Assembly (NCBI GenBank): GCA_030063045.1
Contig: JAQSEB010000037.1
Coordinates: 620,001 to 684,000, forward strand
DNA length: 64,000 nt
Origin: Pratylenchus scribneri
Taxonomy: Eukaryota; Nematoda; Chromadorea; Rhabditida; Pratylenchidae
Direction of reading: 5' to 3'
This document shows positions 36,433 to 49,622 of this stretch, one piece after another (the stretch's first letter is position 1; every line of letters begins with the position of its first letter). Under the pieces are notes generated by a model. That model was not told the origin of the DNA and searched no databases. It worked only from the letters and a program-made list of their open reading frames with translations. The position numbers and the translations under genes were made by a program.

Positions 36433-39400
36433 TCAAGTGGTTTTTTCCGGGCTGCTCATCAGTCCGCTCACATCCGATTTTTCCTCGCGCAAATAATCAA
36501 AAGTTGACATTGCTTAAATTTTTTATTGAAATTTATTTTTTAATATATTTATTTTAAACCTTCTCGTTCCGATTTGCCATATCGTTTGAAAATTTTCAGC
36601 GGTTTTGCCGTTTCATTTTGGTCATTTGAACCAATGAAGAGACTTCGTCTTGGTGGTCGAAACAGTACACGCTCACCTTTAAAATATTTTTTTATATTTT
36701 TATTTGATAAAAATTTTATATTTAATTAAAAAAGTTCAAAATTTTTGCCTTAATAAAATCTCATAAAAAAATGAAAAAATGGCACTTATGAGAATGAAAA
36801 TAATAAATGGAAAAAGAAAAAAAGTAAAGCGAAATTGGTTTGGTTGAGAGAATTATGAGAAAAGAAGTACGGTATTCAGGAAATCTTTTCAAGTTGAATC
36901 CGAAAATGTATTTTCGATTATTGAGGTATATTTCCGGAAAAATGCATTTCGGATAAATTTATTTACTGGAAGGATGTCTTTTCAGGCAAATGTGTTTTTC
37001 CGGAAAAATGTGTTTCAAGCAAATGTTTTTTGAACGATTTGTGTTTTCAAGCAAATGTGTTTTCTCGAACGATTTGTGTTTTCAGGTAAATGTGTTTTTC
37101 GGAAGGATTTGTGTTTTTATACAAATGTGTTTTTGCGGAAAATTTTGTTTTTAGGTAAATGTGTTTTTCCAGAAAAATGTGTTTTCAACCAAATGTTTTT
37201 TTTGAACGATTTGTGTTTTCAAGCAAATGTGTTTTCTCGAACGATTTGTGTTTTCAGGCAAATTTCCGGAAAGATTTGTGTTTTCAGATAGTGTTTTTCG
37301 GAAAGATTTGTGTTTTCAGTCAAATGTGTTTTTCCGGAAAATTTTGTTTTCAGGCAAATGTGTTTTTCCAGAAAGATTTATGTTTCAGGCAAATGTGTTT
37401 TACCGGAAAGATGTGTTTTCATTCAAAATGTGCCTACGCATTCCTGAAAATGTATTTTCTTTCATTCACATGTATTTTCCGGAAAATAAAAATTACCGTA
37501 CTTCTTTAAAACAATTCCTCTTTTCTCTCGCTTATCTTTCTTTTCCCTTACGCAGTCTATATCAAAATTTCACATTAGTAAACATTAGAATTTTCTATAT
37601 ATTTAAAAAAAATATTTATTAAACCTTTCTTGACAAGTTGCCTTGTCCATAATTTGGCCATATCGTCATCAGAGCTGCTCAGCAGCGAAGAAATATTCGA
37701 TTTTTGTTCTCTAACCGAATTCAGACTGGCCAAATCATCGGATGAGAAGGACAAACGACCGAATCTATAAAAAATATAATTCAATTAAATTTAATATATT
37801 ATTAATACTTTGTTTTCATTCCGCCTTTTTGCGGGATTTCTTTCATTTCACCCGTCTTATTTAATGTCGAATCAATGCATTGATCAAGTGAGATGATTAT
37901 TGGCTCATCTTCTGTCACTTGATATGTTCCATCTTGTTTTTGAATGGACTAAAAAATTGAATATAATTGAATTTTTAATAATTAAAACGGTAATAGTCTA
38001 GTTTGACTTTTTATTTTTTTTCTGAAAAAAATTACATTTTATTTTTTGCTTAAAACATGTATTTAGTCGATTTTCAATAATGAGGAATCCGAATTTACTT
38101 TATGTTTTTTCAGCAATTTAATTTTCTGAACTATTATTGGCTTATACCCCGGTTTCGTAAAATCCAAAATTTCAAATTTCTAGGCAAATTATAGTTCATT
38201 CGACGTATCTCGATGAGTAGAGTTCAAATCTGCTATCGCTTTCGTTTAAAATTCAAAAATAAAAAAGTTATGGACTTTTAAAATTGCATAAGATGCCTTG
38301 TTAAGTTGCATAATTAAAAAAAGGTCATAACTTATCCATTTTTATTTTATGCAAAATCGATGGCAAGTTCATGCACCTCTTATCAAGATGCTACGATAGG
38401 CTATAAATTGTCTGGTAATTCGAAAGTTTGAAATTTTTTATATCATTTTATGAACCAGTAACAGTTATATTGAAAAATAATAAGTTCGAATTCTTCATCA
38501 GTAAAATCTTTAAATAAATGTTTTAAGTAAAAAAAAATTTTTGGAAAAAAGTGGGAAAACTACACTATTACCCATATAAAATTAAACCATACTTTCATTG
38601 GAGAAAAATTGCTACTTTTTTCGAACATTTCCGCATTTTGTTGTTCATTTCTGAGTGTTTCCAAACCCAAATCAGCACTTAGACCGGAAAAGTTCAAAAA
38701 GGAAGAATTGTTGTTATTGCCGAATAAAGGTGGCGGCCGAAACAATTGGCCATATTGTGGTTGCTGTTTAATTTGAAGAGGCGATGAATGTTGATGGAAT
38801 TGAAATTCTCGATCGGAAATGGCCGGCGATGAAGTCGACTCGCCTTGGACCTCATTGATTGGACATTGCACTTCGCCGGCTCCGCCCATTGTGAACGGGC
38901 GGCCCATCATGAATTTGGGGAGGCCGCCTATTTTTTGATGATTTTTTTATATTTAAAAAGGATAGTATTTAATTTAGCGAATAAATTACTGAAAATAGCG
39001 AATAGAATGCTGAAAATCGCGAAATTTAGTGGTTTTTCCAAGACCCCAAACCTTATACCCAATAGATAGATCTCGTCTAGACGTGTTGATTATTTTATTT
39101 TTTGTCATGGTTTGATCAAAATAAAGGGTTTTGAACCACTTAAACCATCATATGGGTTTTGATTCAAAACCAATTAAACCATGACAAATTATATACCATT
39201 CGATGCGTCTTGACGAGCTCTATCGTATGGATATATGGTTTGACGTTTGAGGGTCTAGGAAAAATCACTAAACCGTTATCTTTTTGCCATTTTCAGTAAT
39301 TTACTCTCCATTTTAAATATTTCCCTATAAAAATACTAAAATTTTGTACCGTTCATTTGGCTCATTAATTGTTGATTTCCGTGTACTTGTTTTCCATTTT

Positions 39401-42400
39401 CTGTCAAACCACTATTTCGTTGATGTTCATTTTGGAATTGGGCCAATTGGACAATTTTGTCATTGGCAATCAGCAATTGGTTGAACAATGAAATGTTCTT
39501 AAAAAAATTTATTTAATTTATTTTCTTAAAAATTTGGAATAATACTTATTATTTTACTCAAAAGTGACTGAATTTATCCAAAATCTTTCCAGTCAAAAAA
39601 TATATATTTTTTGAGACCATTTTACTTGGCCATAACTAGTTTTAGGGCTCAGGTTTAGTGTTAAAATTAATTTTTTTTATTTGTAATTTTATTTAATTTT
39701 TCTTAATTTATTAATGTTTATTTATTTATTAAATATTAGAAATTTACTCGTTCTCTTTCTTTGGCCAATTCTTTGCTCAATTCTTCGGTTCGCGATTTTG
39801 AACGAATATATTTACTACGGTATCTGAAAAAGGAAATTTGAATAATCAGTTAAAGTTATAGCTTAAGGTAAGTCGAGATCTAGCTTATTCGACAGAGCTT
39901 ATTATCGAGCTGTGTATGAATTTTTATATAAATTTTCTAACAAATAAGTACTATCAATTTTTGGCAAAATATGGTAATTTAAATTCATTTCCCCTCCAAA
40001 GGACCAACCCTTCTTTGAGTCAAAAAAAATCTGTAATTTTTATTAGGCCAGTTATAACTTAATTGAAACATCTCAATGAGCCAGCCTATCATGAAATTAT
40101 TATTAGTTTTGTATGAATTTAAAATTATGGCCATTTATATTTCATGGAATTGTTTTTGAACTGTGGAGGAGGTAATATTAAGAGTTAAGACTGAGGGTGG
40201 GAGTGGGAGAGGGCATTTCAATTTTGCGATTTTCATATTGCCATAACTTGGCCAAAAATGGTTACTTTCTGAAAATATTTATCATATTCATATTCAGTTT
40301 AAGAAGCTCTATCGAAAGAGCTATATCTTGATGGAATAAGAACTACTACCGTAAAATAGAATTTTTTTACATATTTGGTAATAGCTTGATTGATATCCCT
40401 TTTTCTCATAAGGGAAAAGTGCAGGAAAATAAAGGGTCCCTTCAATGGGTCATCAGGATTAGGGTTAGGATCATTCAGGGATAGGATGGGAAAATCACCT
40501 TACACCCTACCTAAAGCCTAAAACTTATCTATAATACCCATAGGGGGTGGACCCTTCATTTTTCCTATACTTTTTCCTTTTTTGGGAAAAAGGGGTGGTA
40601 GCAACTACCAACCGAACTTTTATCAATTATTTTTATAATTTTTTATTTTTGTCATACTTTTCTGCGCTCTCTCGATAATTGCGAACTTCCTTCTTCAACA
40701 ATTTGACTTGATGTTGCCAAAACTGAATTAAAAATATCAAAAAATAAAATTAATCAAAAAATAACCTGCAAAAAACTGATTGAAAGTCGATCCTCTTCCG
40801 AAGAGTCCTCGTCATCCTCTTCACCATCCGATGAGTCGGCGAGAATTCGAAAATTTTGGTGTAATTCCTGTTGATGATATGAAGGTAAATTGCTGCTTCG
40901 CGCCATGGAAAATGAGGCTTGATGCGCAGATTGGCCATTTTTCCCTTGGAATTGCTCATTTATTGGACTTGGCTCGGTTGAGCCAGAGCCATATTCCGAG
41001 GTGGACATTTGTTGATGATGTTGGTGGGGGTTGTGATGAGCATGTTGGCCATTTTGTCCATCATATTGTTGTTGATGTGCACTTAAAAAGTGAGAATTTT
41101 ATTTGGCAATTACCCAGCTATCCGCCTGCAGATTTTTTTTAGAATCTGCTAGGAAAAGGTAACGGTAACCCTCATAGATCACCCGGAATTTAGGGAATAG
41201 GTTATCATCTCATATATCCGTAATCATTATCCTAATCATCTATAAGGATAAGGGGGACCCTTTGTTTCAAAATCATCTGCCAGTATGGTAACCAACAAGT
41301 ATCTTAATTTAATAAGACAAATATAGACCAGCTTGCCGCCAAACCGACTTGCCGCCGTTTGTAATAGCTCATTAAGAACTGAACCAATTTAAATAATCTT
41401 GGAATCAAATTTAAGTGCAGACACATTTGGAATCTAAATACAACAAAATTTTATTTAAATTAGTTCAGAAATGATGAATTTTTGGTTAAGAAACCAATGA
41501 AAGTTTCGCTAATCCGCAATAAGATTTTAATGATGGTTTTTTCGCTATAATTTCATGATTTCTGAACCAATATAAATAATATTAAAACCAATGGATAGCC
41601 AACAATCTCCCCATTTGATAATAAAAACATCAACATTGGTTCAGCCTTTGAGGAGTAAATTATAAATGGCAAAAGTTGAGTCGCGACAAGTCGGTCAGCG
41701 ACCAGCAGCAGAGGGCTGGGATATAATCAGCTAATATTTCTGTTCCAATATTTAACATTTTTAAGCCGTAAATTTGGCCAAATATTGAACATAATTTTCC
41801 CTAAATTAATTCAAATTATTACAGTGAATTTCTAGTCGATTGTTCCAACATATTTCTCTTTGCATGATGTAAATGTTGTTGTTCTGGTTTTATTGTTTGC
41901 AATGGCACTTTCCTTCGAATCAAATGATTTTGATGGCATTTAGCCGTTTCTTTTTCCTCATCCATTCGACTTGGAGGAGGTGGAAAATTCTCATAGCTTC
42001 CACTTTGCTCCAAAATGGTTTCAATGGGCGGAGAAAATTTCCGTTGGCCAAATTTGCCAATGGAAAATGTGCCCGAATTACGATGGTTACTTCCACCCGG
42101 GCATGAGCGAATGGCACGTTTCTTTTTCGGTTCCGTCACCACATCGTACGGTGATCTCAAAATTAAAGGAAATTATCCCTTTCTTTTTTATAAATTGGCC
42201 AAATATTTTAAATATATTTCTCTCTTATTATTAATTTTAATTTTTTTTTAGAATTAATATTTCTAATTCAACGGAGCACCTTGATTCAATCAATTAATTC
42301 ACTATTTGGCCAAAAATGGACCAAAATAATTTTTAAATAATTTTTTCAACAAAATAATGGGGTGCGATTTTTTGTTGAAAAATTAATTTTTGAGGATAAA

Positions 42401-43501
42401 TTTTAACTGCTTGATCAAAGAACCCTAAAACTTATGCCATTTAAGGGATCTCGTCAAGATCCTTTATATAATTTATCTTTATTTGATCACAAATTAAACT
42501 ATTCTTTGGTTTCTGGTTCTATGATTTGGTGTCAAGGATCAAGCATTAAAATGGTATCCTCAAAAAATGATCTTTCGGCCCCGCAAAATGATGTCTTCAT
42601 AAAGATTGTTTCCAAAATTGTTCCAATAATTATTATAATTATTGAATTTATTTCCCTAAATTTATTGGCATACTTATATGGCAGCGCATTCTGCTGAGCA
42701 TTTCCATCACCAGCATTCTCTGCAACCGATCGTTCGGGTGGACTGTGCTTTCGATAGAGTGGGAGTCGGAATGAGGTAGTGCCGGCTTTTCCTCGATGCT
42801 TAAAGCAATTATAATTAATTGCCAATATTCTAATGAATATTTTATTTATTTTCTGATTTATTCTGGCCAAAAATGGGTTGGCCTTAATTTTAATCCTGCT
42901 CTATGCTTTATTTTAGATTATAGAAAAAGATATTTGAATTTTAAGGAAAGACAGTGATAAATTTTAATTAGTATGACAATTGGGGTATGAATCGGTAGTT
43001 GATAGCTAAAAAGTTGCTAACTCAACTTATATAGCATTTTGTTGGACAGAAAATTAGGTAGTAGCTATGAAATGATATCAGAGGCATTAGTTAATATTAT
43101 AAATTTAAGAGTTTTGATCAAAAACGTTTGGCTTAATTGATTAAAAATTATGTTTCTGTGTTGTTTTTGGCCATAACTCCGTAATCATGCAGTATTATTC
43201 AATGCCTTTGATTCATTTTTAGATAATTTTAAGGCTAATAAAATGTATAAATTAATTCAACCGATTTATCATCTTCAGCACTAGACCGTTCCATCCCTAA
43301 TTGTCGTAACAAAGTAATATATATAAGATTTTCCGAAAATCATAAAATGTAAATTTCAAACATTTTTTCACTTTTCTGCTTAAATTCAAGCAAATTTAGG
43401 CTTTCTTTATTCAATCGGATATTTCTACTTTTCCCAAAAATTACGAATAATTCTTTAATATCGTTCACAAACCAAAAATTTCTGCTCATTTTCGAAGCCA
43501 T
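36433..43501 (-). CDS. 679-residue coiled-coil, Gln/His-rich protein (unrecognised)
   Basis: Thirteen exons join in phase: 43372-43501, 43262-43296, 42674-42798, 41823-42155, 40766-41081, 40658-40722, 39748-39823, 39350-39497, 38593-38927, 37809-37948, 37625-37764, 36560-36676 and 36433-36512; 2040 nt in all. The product has a basic N-terminal half (EPKKKRAIR could be a nuclear localisation signal), a Gln/His-rich stretch (HNPHQHHQQ), an acidic Ser run (SSDGEEDDEDSSEED), then a heptad coiled coil across exons 6-8 (FWQHQVKLLKKEVRNYRESA, RTEELSKELAKERERNISLF), a Pro/Asn-rich segment and a charged tail ending MSSPEKTT. No enzyme motif was seen. A nuclear scaffold or regulator is a guess. The first two exons are the least certain. 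Several introns hold repeats (36861, 39030, 40376, 42405). Confidence 0.75.
36861..37507. mobile_element. TIR element carrying a CCGGAAA/TGTGTTTTCAGG minisatellite
   Basis: The ends AAAGAAGTACGGTA and TACCGTACTTCTTT are inverted repeats. Between about 36950 and 37430 a unit of roughly 30 bp, 'tgtgttttcaggcaaatg' plus 'tgtttttccggaaaga', is repeated over a dozen times with variation. It sits in the intron between exons 11 and 12 of the 679-residue protein gene. ORFs over it, rich in Cys-Val-Phe, are products of the repeat and not genes. No target duplication distinct from the inverted ends could be seen. Confidence 0.75.
39030..39290. repeat. Palindromic dispersed repeat in intron 8 of the 679-residue gene
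   Basis: Contains 'gacaaattatataccattcg' and 'gagctctatcgtatgg' with inverted counterparts around 'cacttaaaccatca', and matches positions 1-110 of the window over long stretches. A related but more diverged palindrome lies at about 38130-38460 in the next intron. Confidence 0.7.
40376..40612. repeat. Small inverted-repeat element in an intron
   Basis: The left part 'ccctttttctcataaggg' with 'aaagggtccc' is matched in inverted order by 'gggtggacccttcattttt' and 'ttgggaaaaaggggtgg'. The middle carries TTAGGGTTAGG-like sequence. It lies between exons 6 and 7 of the gene at 36433-43501. Confidence 0.55.
42405..42600. repeat. Partial dispersed palindromic repeat
   Basis: Carries 'gatctcgtcaagatcc' and 'ggtgtcaaggatcaagca' with 'gatctttcggccccgcaa', resembling the 25018-25405 subtype in order and spacing. 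It falls in the intron between exons 3 and 4 of the 679-residue gene. Confidence 0.5.
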
Positions 43502-45693
43502 TTTGTTGTTTATAATTCTGTTTTCGTTTGAAGAAATTCACAATGCTTGAGGCCATTTTCGAATGGTTTTGAATTAAAACCAAGTTCACAAATTAAACTC
43601 TAGAAATATTTTATAAATTTTACCGAAAATCCGAAAATTTTAACTTTGTTAGAAAAATAATATTTGAGAGTTTGATTCGGAGAAAAAAAAATTATTTTTA
43701 TTTTTCTGGTCTTTTTGAGTATTTTGCGAGAGTTTTGTGGGGCAATAAAAATAAAATGGGGAAAAAAGGCAACGCGGCGACCTTTTTTGATGTTGCGGTA
43801 TTCACTGACGACAATCACAAAAGGTATAAAAAGAGTAATGAAAAATGCATCCTATCAAATTGGTCTCTCCAAATATTTTGGCGGGGGGCAAGCCGCATAA
43901 AATGGACGCCAACGCCAAAACAAAATTCAAACTGGGAATTTTCGGGGAGAAGAAAAAAATTCTTGGCAATTTGCATACACAAAGAAGTGCGCGGACGCCG
44001 CTGGTTGCGCACAATCGATTCTTTTTTTTGGTTTAGGGAGGAAATGGAGAGAGAAAACATAAAATTAATGCGCATTTCTTTTTGAAAAGCTTTAATTCAA
44101 ATTTGCAAAAAATCTATGGCTTTTTAGTATTTAAAAATTGTTTAAATGTTGAATCTACCAAAAGTAAGTGAAAGGAATTGAAAAAAAAATCTGATGAGAA
44201 AAAATTTATCACATCAAATTCCATTCTGTATTCTGTTCCAGTTAGGAATTTTCTTCTCTTTATATAGAAATGTGCTTTTAATTTTATGGGATTAAAAAAT
44301 TCCAAAGCCATATATTTTATTTTATTGTGGACCAAATTCCTATGCTTTCAGTGAGAAAATTTATTCCTTATTCCAATTTGCCTACTTTCATTACCTAATT
44401 ATTTATTTTTTAAACAGTCATTTTTGTTTGGCAATGCCAAAAAAAAATTTTGCTAGTTTTTAAATTAAAATTATCGAAAATCAAAGGTTAGCGATAGCCG
44501 ATAATTTTTTTACCATAAGATTTCTTGAAATATATTGTATAATTAGGGTTAAAATGTGATCAAGGATATATGATAAAATTATAAAATTTTTTTTAATTAA
44601 GTAAATTTGTTTACAAAATTGAGAATTTTAATATTATATAAAATGAATGAAAAATGTGAATGCAAATCAATTTATGGAGTGATGAGAAAATCCTCTGCTG
44701 CAGTGCGAATGTGAAATTTGTGGGTCATCAATCATTTTAAGTAATGAGGCCGATGGGTTGATTGAATGATTTGATCATTTCTTGTGAACTTTGTCGTAAG
44801 TGCCTTTTTGGAATTAGGAAGAAAATAATTGGGATTATTATTTATGTAATACCGGCATTTTTGTATGAGGCAACATAGCCAGTGTTGGCCACAATGTCCA
44901 CTAAAGACATTAAGAAAAAAAATTAATTTAATTTTGGAAGTCAATTTTTTACTCACTTTTTATTTTTTCGTCACAAATTTTATTTTTTAATCCAATAGTA
45001 ATTTTTGATTCGTAATAAATCCAAAACCCATTTTTGACCCTACAAACCTTATATACCAATTTGTAGAGATCTCATTGAGAAATTTTAAATGGGTTTTAAA
45101 AATGTGAGATTTTTGTCCAAAATTAAAGTGTTTAAAACCCAAATGGTTTAAACGGTTTAACTCGCTCAGTTTCGATTTAAACTAATTTTAATATATATTA
45201 TAGTCCTTATTCCCGGTCCCGGTATTAATGTTATTCTGTTCGGGGTTTAGTGAGCCTATGCTTTGGCCTTGGCTTTCGCAGGGAGCCTAATAAGCCTCCA
45301 TTGGCCCAAGGAAGAGGATTGGGTTTAGTTGGGCTAGACTTTATTAAAAATATTTATCTGTTTTGCGAAAAAATGTGTTGGAAAAGTGAACCCTTTGTGG
45401 AGAAAGAGTGGATTTAGAAAGGCAGATTGGGGCAATATTTGATTGATAGGATAACTGGTGATTAGGCGAAAAGTGTGGGCTGTGGGTACAGTAGGATGAA
45501 CAAGTAAAGCCCTTGGGCATTAATGGCATTGACAGTATTTGTCAAAAGTCAAAACACGTGTCTTGATGAGATCTACAAATTGGCATAAGGTTTTTAAGGT
45601 CTAGAACCGGTTTCTGATATATTAGAAGTAAAAAACTACCTTTTTGGGGTAAAAAAATAAAATTTGGGATAAAAAATAGCGTTAAAAATTCCA
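43502..45693. other. Intergenic region between two minus-strand genes
   Basis: No gene is supported. ORFs at 43672-44085 (+) and 43815-44075 (-) overlap one another and share no recognised domain. A composite palindromic repeat occupies 44995-45630. The 5' part next to 43501 should hold the promoter of the 679-residue gene, and the right end is the 3' flank of the TPPP gene. Confidence 0.45.
44995..45630. repeat. Palindromic repeat with a 350-bp insert
   Basis: The outer parts ('ttttgaccctacaaacct' left, 'aggtctagaaccggtttctg' right) are the inverted ends of the dispersed family. Between them, about 45190-45540, is unrelated GC-richer sequence ('tattcccggtcccggtatt', 'cattggcccaaggaagagg') with no supported ORF. 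This looks like a repeat interrupted by another sequence. Confidence 0.6.
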
Positions 45694-46700
45694 TTAAAAA
45701 TTAATTTTTTGCTGACCTCTCCCGGCTTTTCCCTTGCCCTTTCCTTCATCGTCGAATCTTTCCTTGTGCGCCCCAGTGTATTTTTTATGATCAGTCAATC
45801 TTCAAAGGCAAAAAAAAAAATAAAAATTATAAATTCCCCAAAAATTACCGTTCATAAACATTTCCCTCGGTGGATGCCTTAGCCGCAGAGTTTACGGCCG
45901 GTGCTGCCAATTTCTCCAATTTTGCACAAATTTCGTTAATTTCAGTCTAATATTAATTTAAATTAATTAATATTAATTTTTTTCACCTGAACATTCCTTT
46001 TGCTCTGCGTTGCCCTGTCTTTGGCCACATTTACGATTACTTGTTTTGTCTTTAAAGTTGGGAATTATTAATGGATTTAATACTTTATTTTTTAATGTTT
46101 ACCTCGGTGAAATTTGCCTTCTTCTTTGGGCTGAAAATTTTTTGTACAATTATTAAAGAAAATTTTAAATTATTTAATTTAAAGAGGATAATATTTTTAA
46201 ATTATTTTTTATTTAATAAAGAAAATTAAATATATTTTCATTTTAATTAATCCATTTATATTGAATATTTTCCTGAACTCAATAATTTGGCTATTAATAT
46301 AATTATTGGCCCACATAATTATGCAATAATTTACCCAGCAACTTTGGAGAAGGCAATTCCAGTCATTGTCGTCGTTATCTCCTTCCCATCAATTACGCCT
46401 GCATCTTTGAGCCTTAATTTAAAAATAATTATAAGAAAATTAACAAAATAAATATTTTATGAATAAAATTATTAAAATTTTTCAACCATTTATCAAAATT
46501 TTTGCCAGTCATTTCGGTGCCCTGCGGTGTTTGTTGAGCGTGGGTCAGGCCAAATTTGGCGAATGCCTCCCATCTAAAATTGAATTTTTTATTTCATTAT
46601 TTTATAATTTTATTCCTCACTTTCGTTTAATTTCCTGCGGATTTCTCCAATGAAATTCATAATCCGATGATTTGCCTGAGGAACTGTTGCTGGTCGACAT
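45694..46700 (-). CDS. tppp-1: p25-alpha / TPPP family protein
   Basis: Seven exons (46621-46700, 46487-46573, 46335-46412, 46103-46130, 45987-46049, 45849-45946, 45694-45799) give 540 nt, or 179 residues, the usual length of short TPPP proteins. TPPP binds and bundles microtubules and promotes tubulin polymerisation. Visible family motifs in order: WEAFAKFG and [17 protein letters not shown] (p25-alpha core), [13 protein letters not shown], then the C-terminal signature [16 protein letters not shown] followed by a GKGKGKAGR tail. The N-terminus is Ser-rich ([12 protein letters not shown]). All splice sites are GT-AG and phases agree. The symbol follows the single Caenorhabditis family member and is by similarity only. 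Confidence 0.94.
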
Positions 46701-49622
46701 TTTTCTTACAGTATTATTAATTTCTTTTGATTAAAAATTATGTAAATTTATTTAAAAAATGAATAAAATAAAATTTTTAATTCAAATTAAAATATTATTT
46801 CATTTTTGGAAAAAAAAGAGAATTTATTTTGAAGGTCATCTCGAAGGTCATACGGAAAAAATTTGGACATAAAAAATTGATTTTCCCTTAAAAGAAAATA
46901 TTTGGAAATAAAAATGAAGGTGGCGAGCGGGGATTGTTTTGTTGTGAGTGCGCGAAAATCGCCCCCCCCCCCCCCCAAATGTTGGGAAAAACTTGTTCTC
47001 CCCACAAAAATAATTGAATAATAAGTCAAATCAATGCACTTTTTGATGAATAAATATTTGGTGAAATTATCTTTGCAGCTATTATTTTTGTCGCCTTTCT
47101 GCTGGAATCCTGGGATTAATGGATGAAATATAAAGGGAATATTATTTTTCCATAAAATTATAGAAATTATTTAATCAAATTATCCATCAACAAAAAAAAT
47201 TGGGAAAGTCTTATAACGAGGAGAAAAATTAGAAAATATTTCTCTATATTAAATCAATGAAAAAAATTTATAAATAAAATTTTATTGAATTTGAAGGGAA
47301 AAGAGGAAAATTGATTTTTTTAATTTTTTAATTCATTTTTATTAAATTTCTAGCATAATATTAGGTATTTTTCGATTATCTACCTGCAGATTTTACCAAA
47401 TAAAATTACAATATGTAAACCTCAAAAAATGGTCTGCCCTAAAATTACCAAAAATTATGTTTTTCATCGTTTTAGACTCAAATTTGAATACTAAAATAAA
47501 AATCGTGAATTTTTTCAAATCCACAGGTAGTAACCGAAAAGTACCTAATTTTAAATATTTATAATTATCGCAGGTCAAGGATTGGGGTATTGTTGAATGA
47601 ATATCAGAAAATAACAGGAAATTTCTCGGCAAATTTTGCAAAATTGGCAAATGCCAATTCTTCGACTATCTCCACCCTCTTATTTTGCCATTGAATAAAT
47701 GCGGGGCCTCTAAATAGCGCATTGAATGTGCCCAAAATGGGGGCGGCAGTGTGCTTGCTGCCAGCCGCTAATCCATCCATCTTCCTTCCTATTGGCCGGC
47801 CCCTAATATTTTAGACCAGTCAATTTGTTTCCAATGGAGACGAAAGAGGATTTTGAATCCAACAAATTCTTTAAAAAACGGGAAAAAATCACCGGTGAAT
47901 GAATGCCTCGAGGAAGAATATTAATAATAAATTTTAAATGAGGAAATTTGGGAACAAATTTGAACTGGAAGTCCAAGGCGACATTTTCACTAAAGAAGGT
48001 CCCTTTCTTTCTTTCGTGCCCGATGGCATCGATTTATTTGTGTGTCACCAAAAATGCTGCTTTTGAGGGCACACATAAAATTTGGCCATAGTCCCTGAGG
48101 GAGTTTTTGACTAAAAGGCGATATGGGATTCTGAATTAGGGTAGATCAAGGTTGGTTCCGGTTCCAAAAAATCGATAAAATTTAGAACCGAAATTGGAAA
48201 TCTTTTCTCTTTAGAACCGAAAATAGGAGGAACCGCGAAATCGACATTTTTTCAAGAATCAAAAACTGGGTTTTAGAATACAAACGGTCTAGGAATCGAC
48301 CACCTATTTTGATTGAATGCACTAAAATCCTTTAAAATTGGGAAAAAAAACACCGGTTAATAATGAATGCCTAAAGGACGAAAAAATTTTAAATGAGGAA
48401 ATTTTTGGGAACAAATTTGAACAGAAAGTCTTTTAATGGAAAAGGCGACATTTTTCTTTCGTGCTTTCTTCCTTCTTGCCAATGGCATCGATTTATTTAT
48501 GTCGTGTGTCACCAAAAATGCTTCGGACAGAATTTGCCCATGGTCCCTTGGGGAGTTTTTTGACTGACAGTGAGGCGACGCGAGGTGAGTTTAGGCGACA
48601 AACAATAGAAGTGAAATTGTTTTATAAGGGAAATGGGGCCTCACTCACTCCAGGGCCTCAGATGGCCATATAAGGAAAGCATGGGCAAAATGGCCTAATG
48701 GTATGGAGAGAGTGGGAAGAAAATACCATTTTAGCTGTCAGCCGGCGCTGGGCAAATGGGGAAAGATGGAAGAAAATTGCCTTGGAAAATGATGGCCAAT
48801 ATATGGCAGGGCATAGCGGCTGGAAAAGGCCAAATAGGGCAGAGTATGGCCCGTAAAGCCGTTAAGGGTAGACGCAGACGGATTGTAGGAGGGAAAATTT
48901 GGCGGATGAATGAAATGAGGGGTGAGGCCTTTTTATTAATGTTTTCGTGAGAAAATGATGTTGAAATGTGAAAGGGATTGGCCACATTGCGGAATGAAAA
49001 TGAAAACAGCACCCCTAATTTAGTCCAAGGTGCTATCTGCTATTTATTCAAAGATATCTATCTAAATATGTTTAGGAGATCAAAATGCATGAAAAATTTA
49101 AAAAAAAAATGCATTTAGGAAAACGAAATAAAATATGGCTAAAATTTCTTTTTCAATTTAAAAAGTAAATGGTGAATTGGAAATTGGAATTTATAATCTA
49201 GCTAAAAATTCAACCATCCATAAAAAAGCAATAAAATATAAAAATTTTTAAAATTTGGTAGGCTATTCTGAATAAAATTAATATTGGCACTCTAAATGCA
49301 ATACTGACATTTCTATATAATTGCTGATAAATATAAGTATAAATAAAATATTAAAAATAAAATAAATATGAAATTTTCACTGATGTTAATATATTTAATG
49401 TAATTTAATTTAAATACCATTTCTTTCAAATTTATTAAGCTTCAAAAAGGGCATTATCCTATCTCTCAATCTATTGCATTTGAAAATATCAATCAAAACA
49501 AAATAAAATTTTGTGCAAATTTTTATATACAAAAAAAAATTAAATTCACAAATATTGGAAATGGATGGATATATGATTGATTATCATTTGAAACAATTCT
49601 TTAACTCTTCCAAAAATGCAGT
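46701..49622. other. Gene-poor region with a direct duplication
   Basis: No gene is supported; the ORFs at 48461-49012 on both strands overlap and lack domains. About 47880-48075 and 48340-48530 are direct repeats of each other ('gggaacaaatttgaac', 'ggcatcgatttattt', 'gtgtcaccaaaaatgct'). A C run is at about 46962-46977. The first part is the 5' flank of the TPPP gene. Confidence 0.5.

Noticed and set aside
37055..37622. Cys/Phe-rich ORFs of 78-131 codons
   Set aside because: Products of the minisatellite in the TIR element; the periodic residues follow the DNA repeat in all frames.
43672..44085. 137-codon ORF on the plus strand with opposing 86-codon ORF
   Set aside because: Opposite-strand overlap, no motif and no splice partners; not supportable as a gene.
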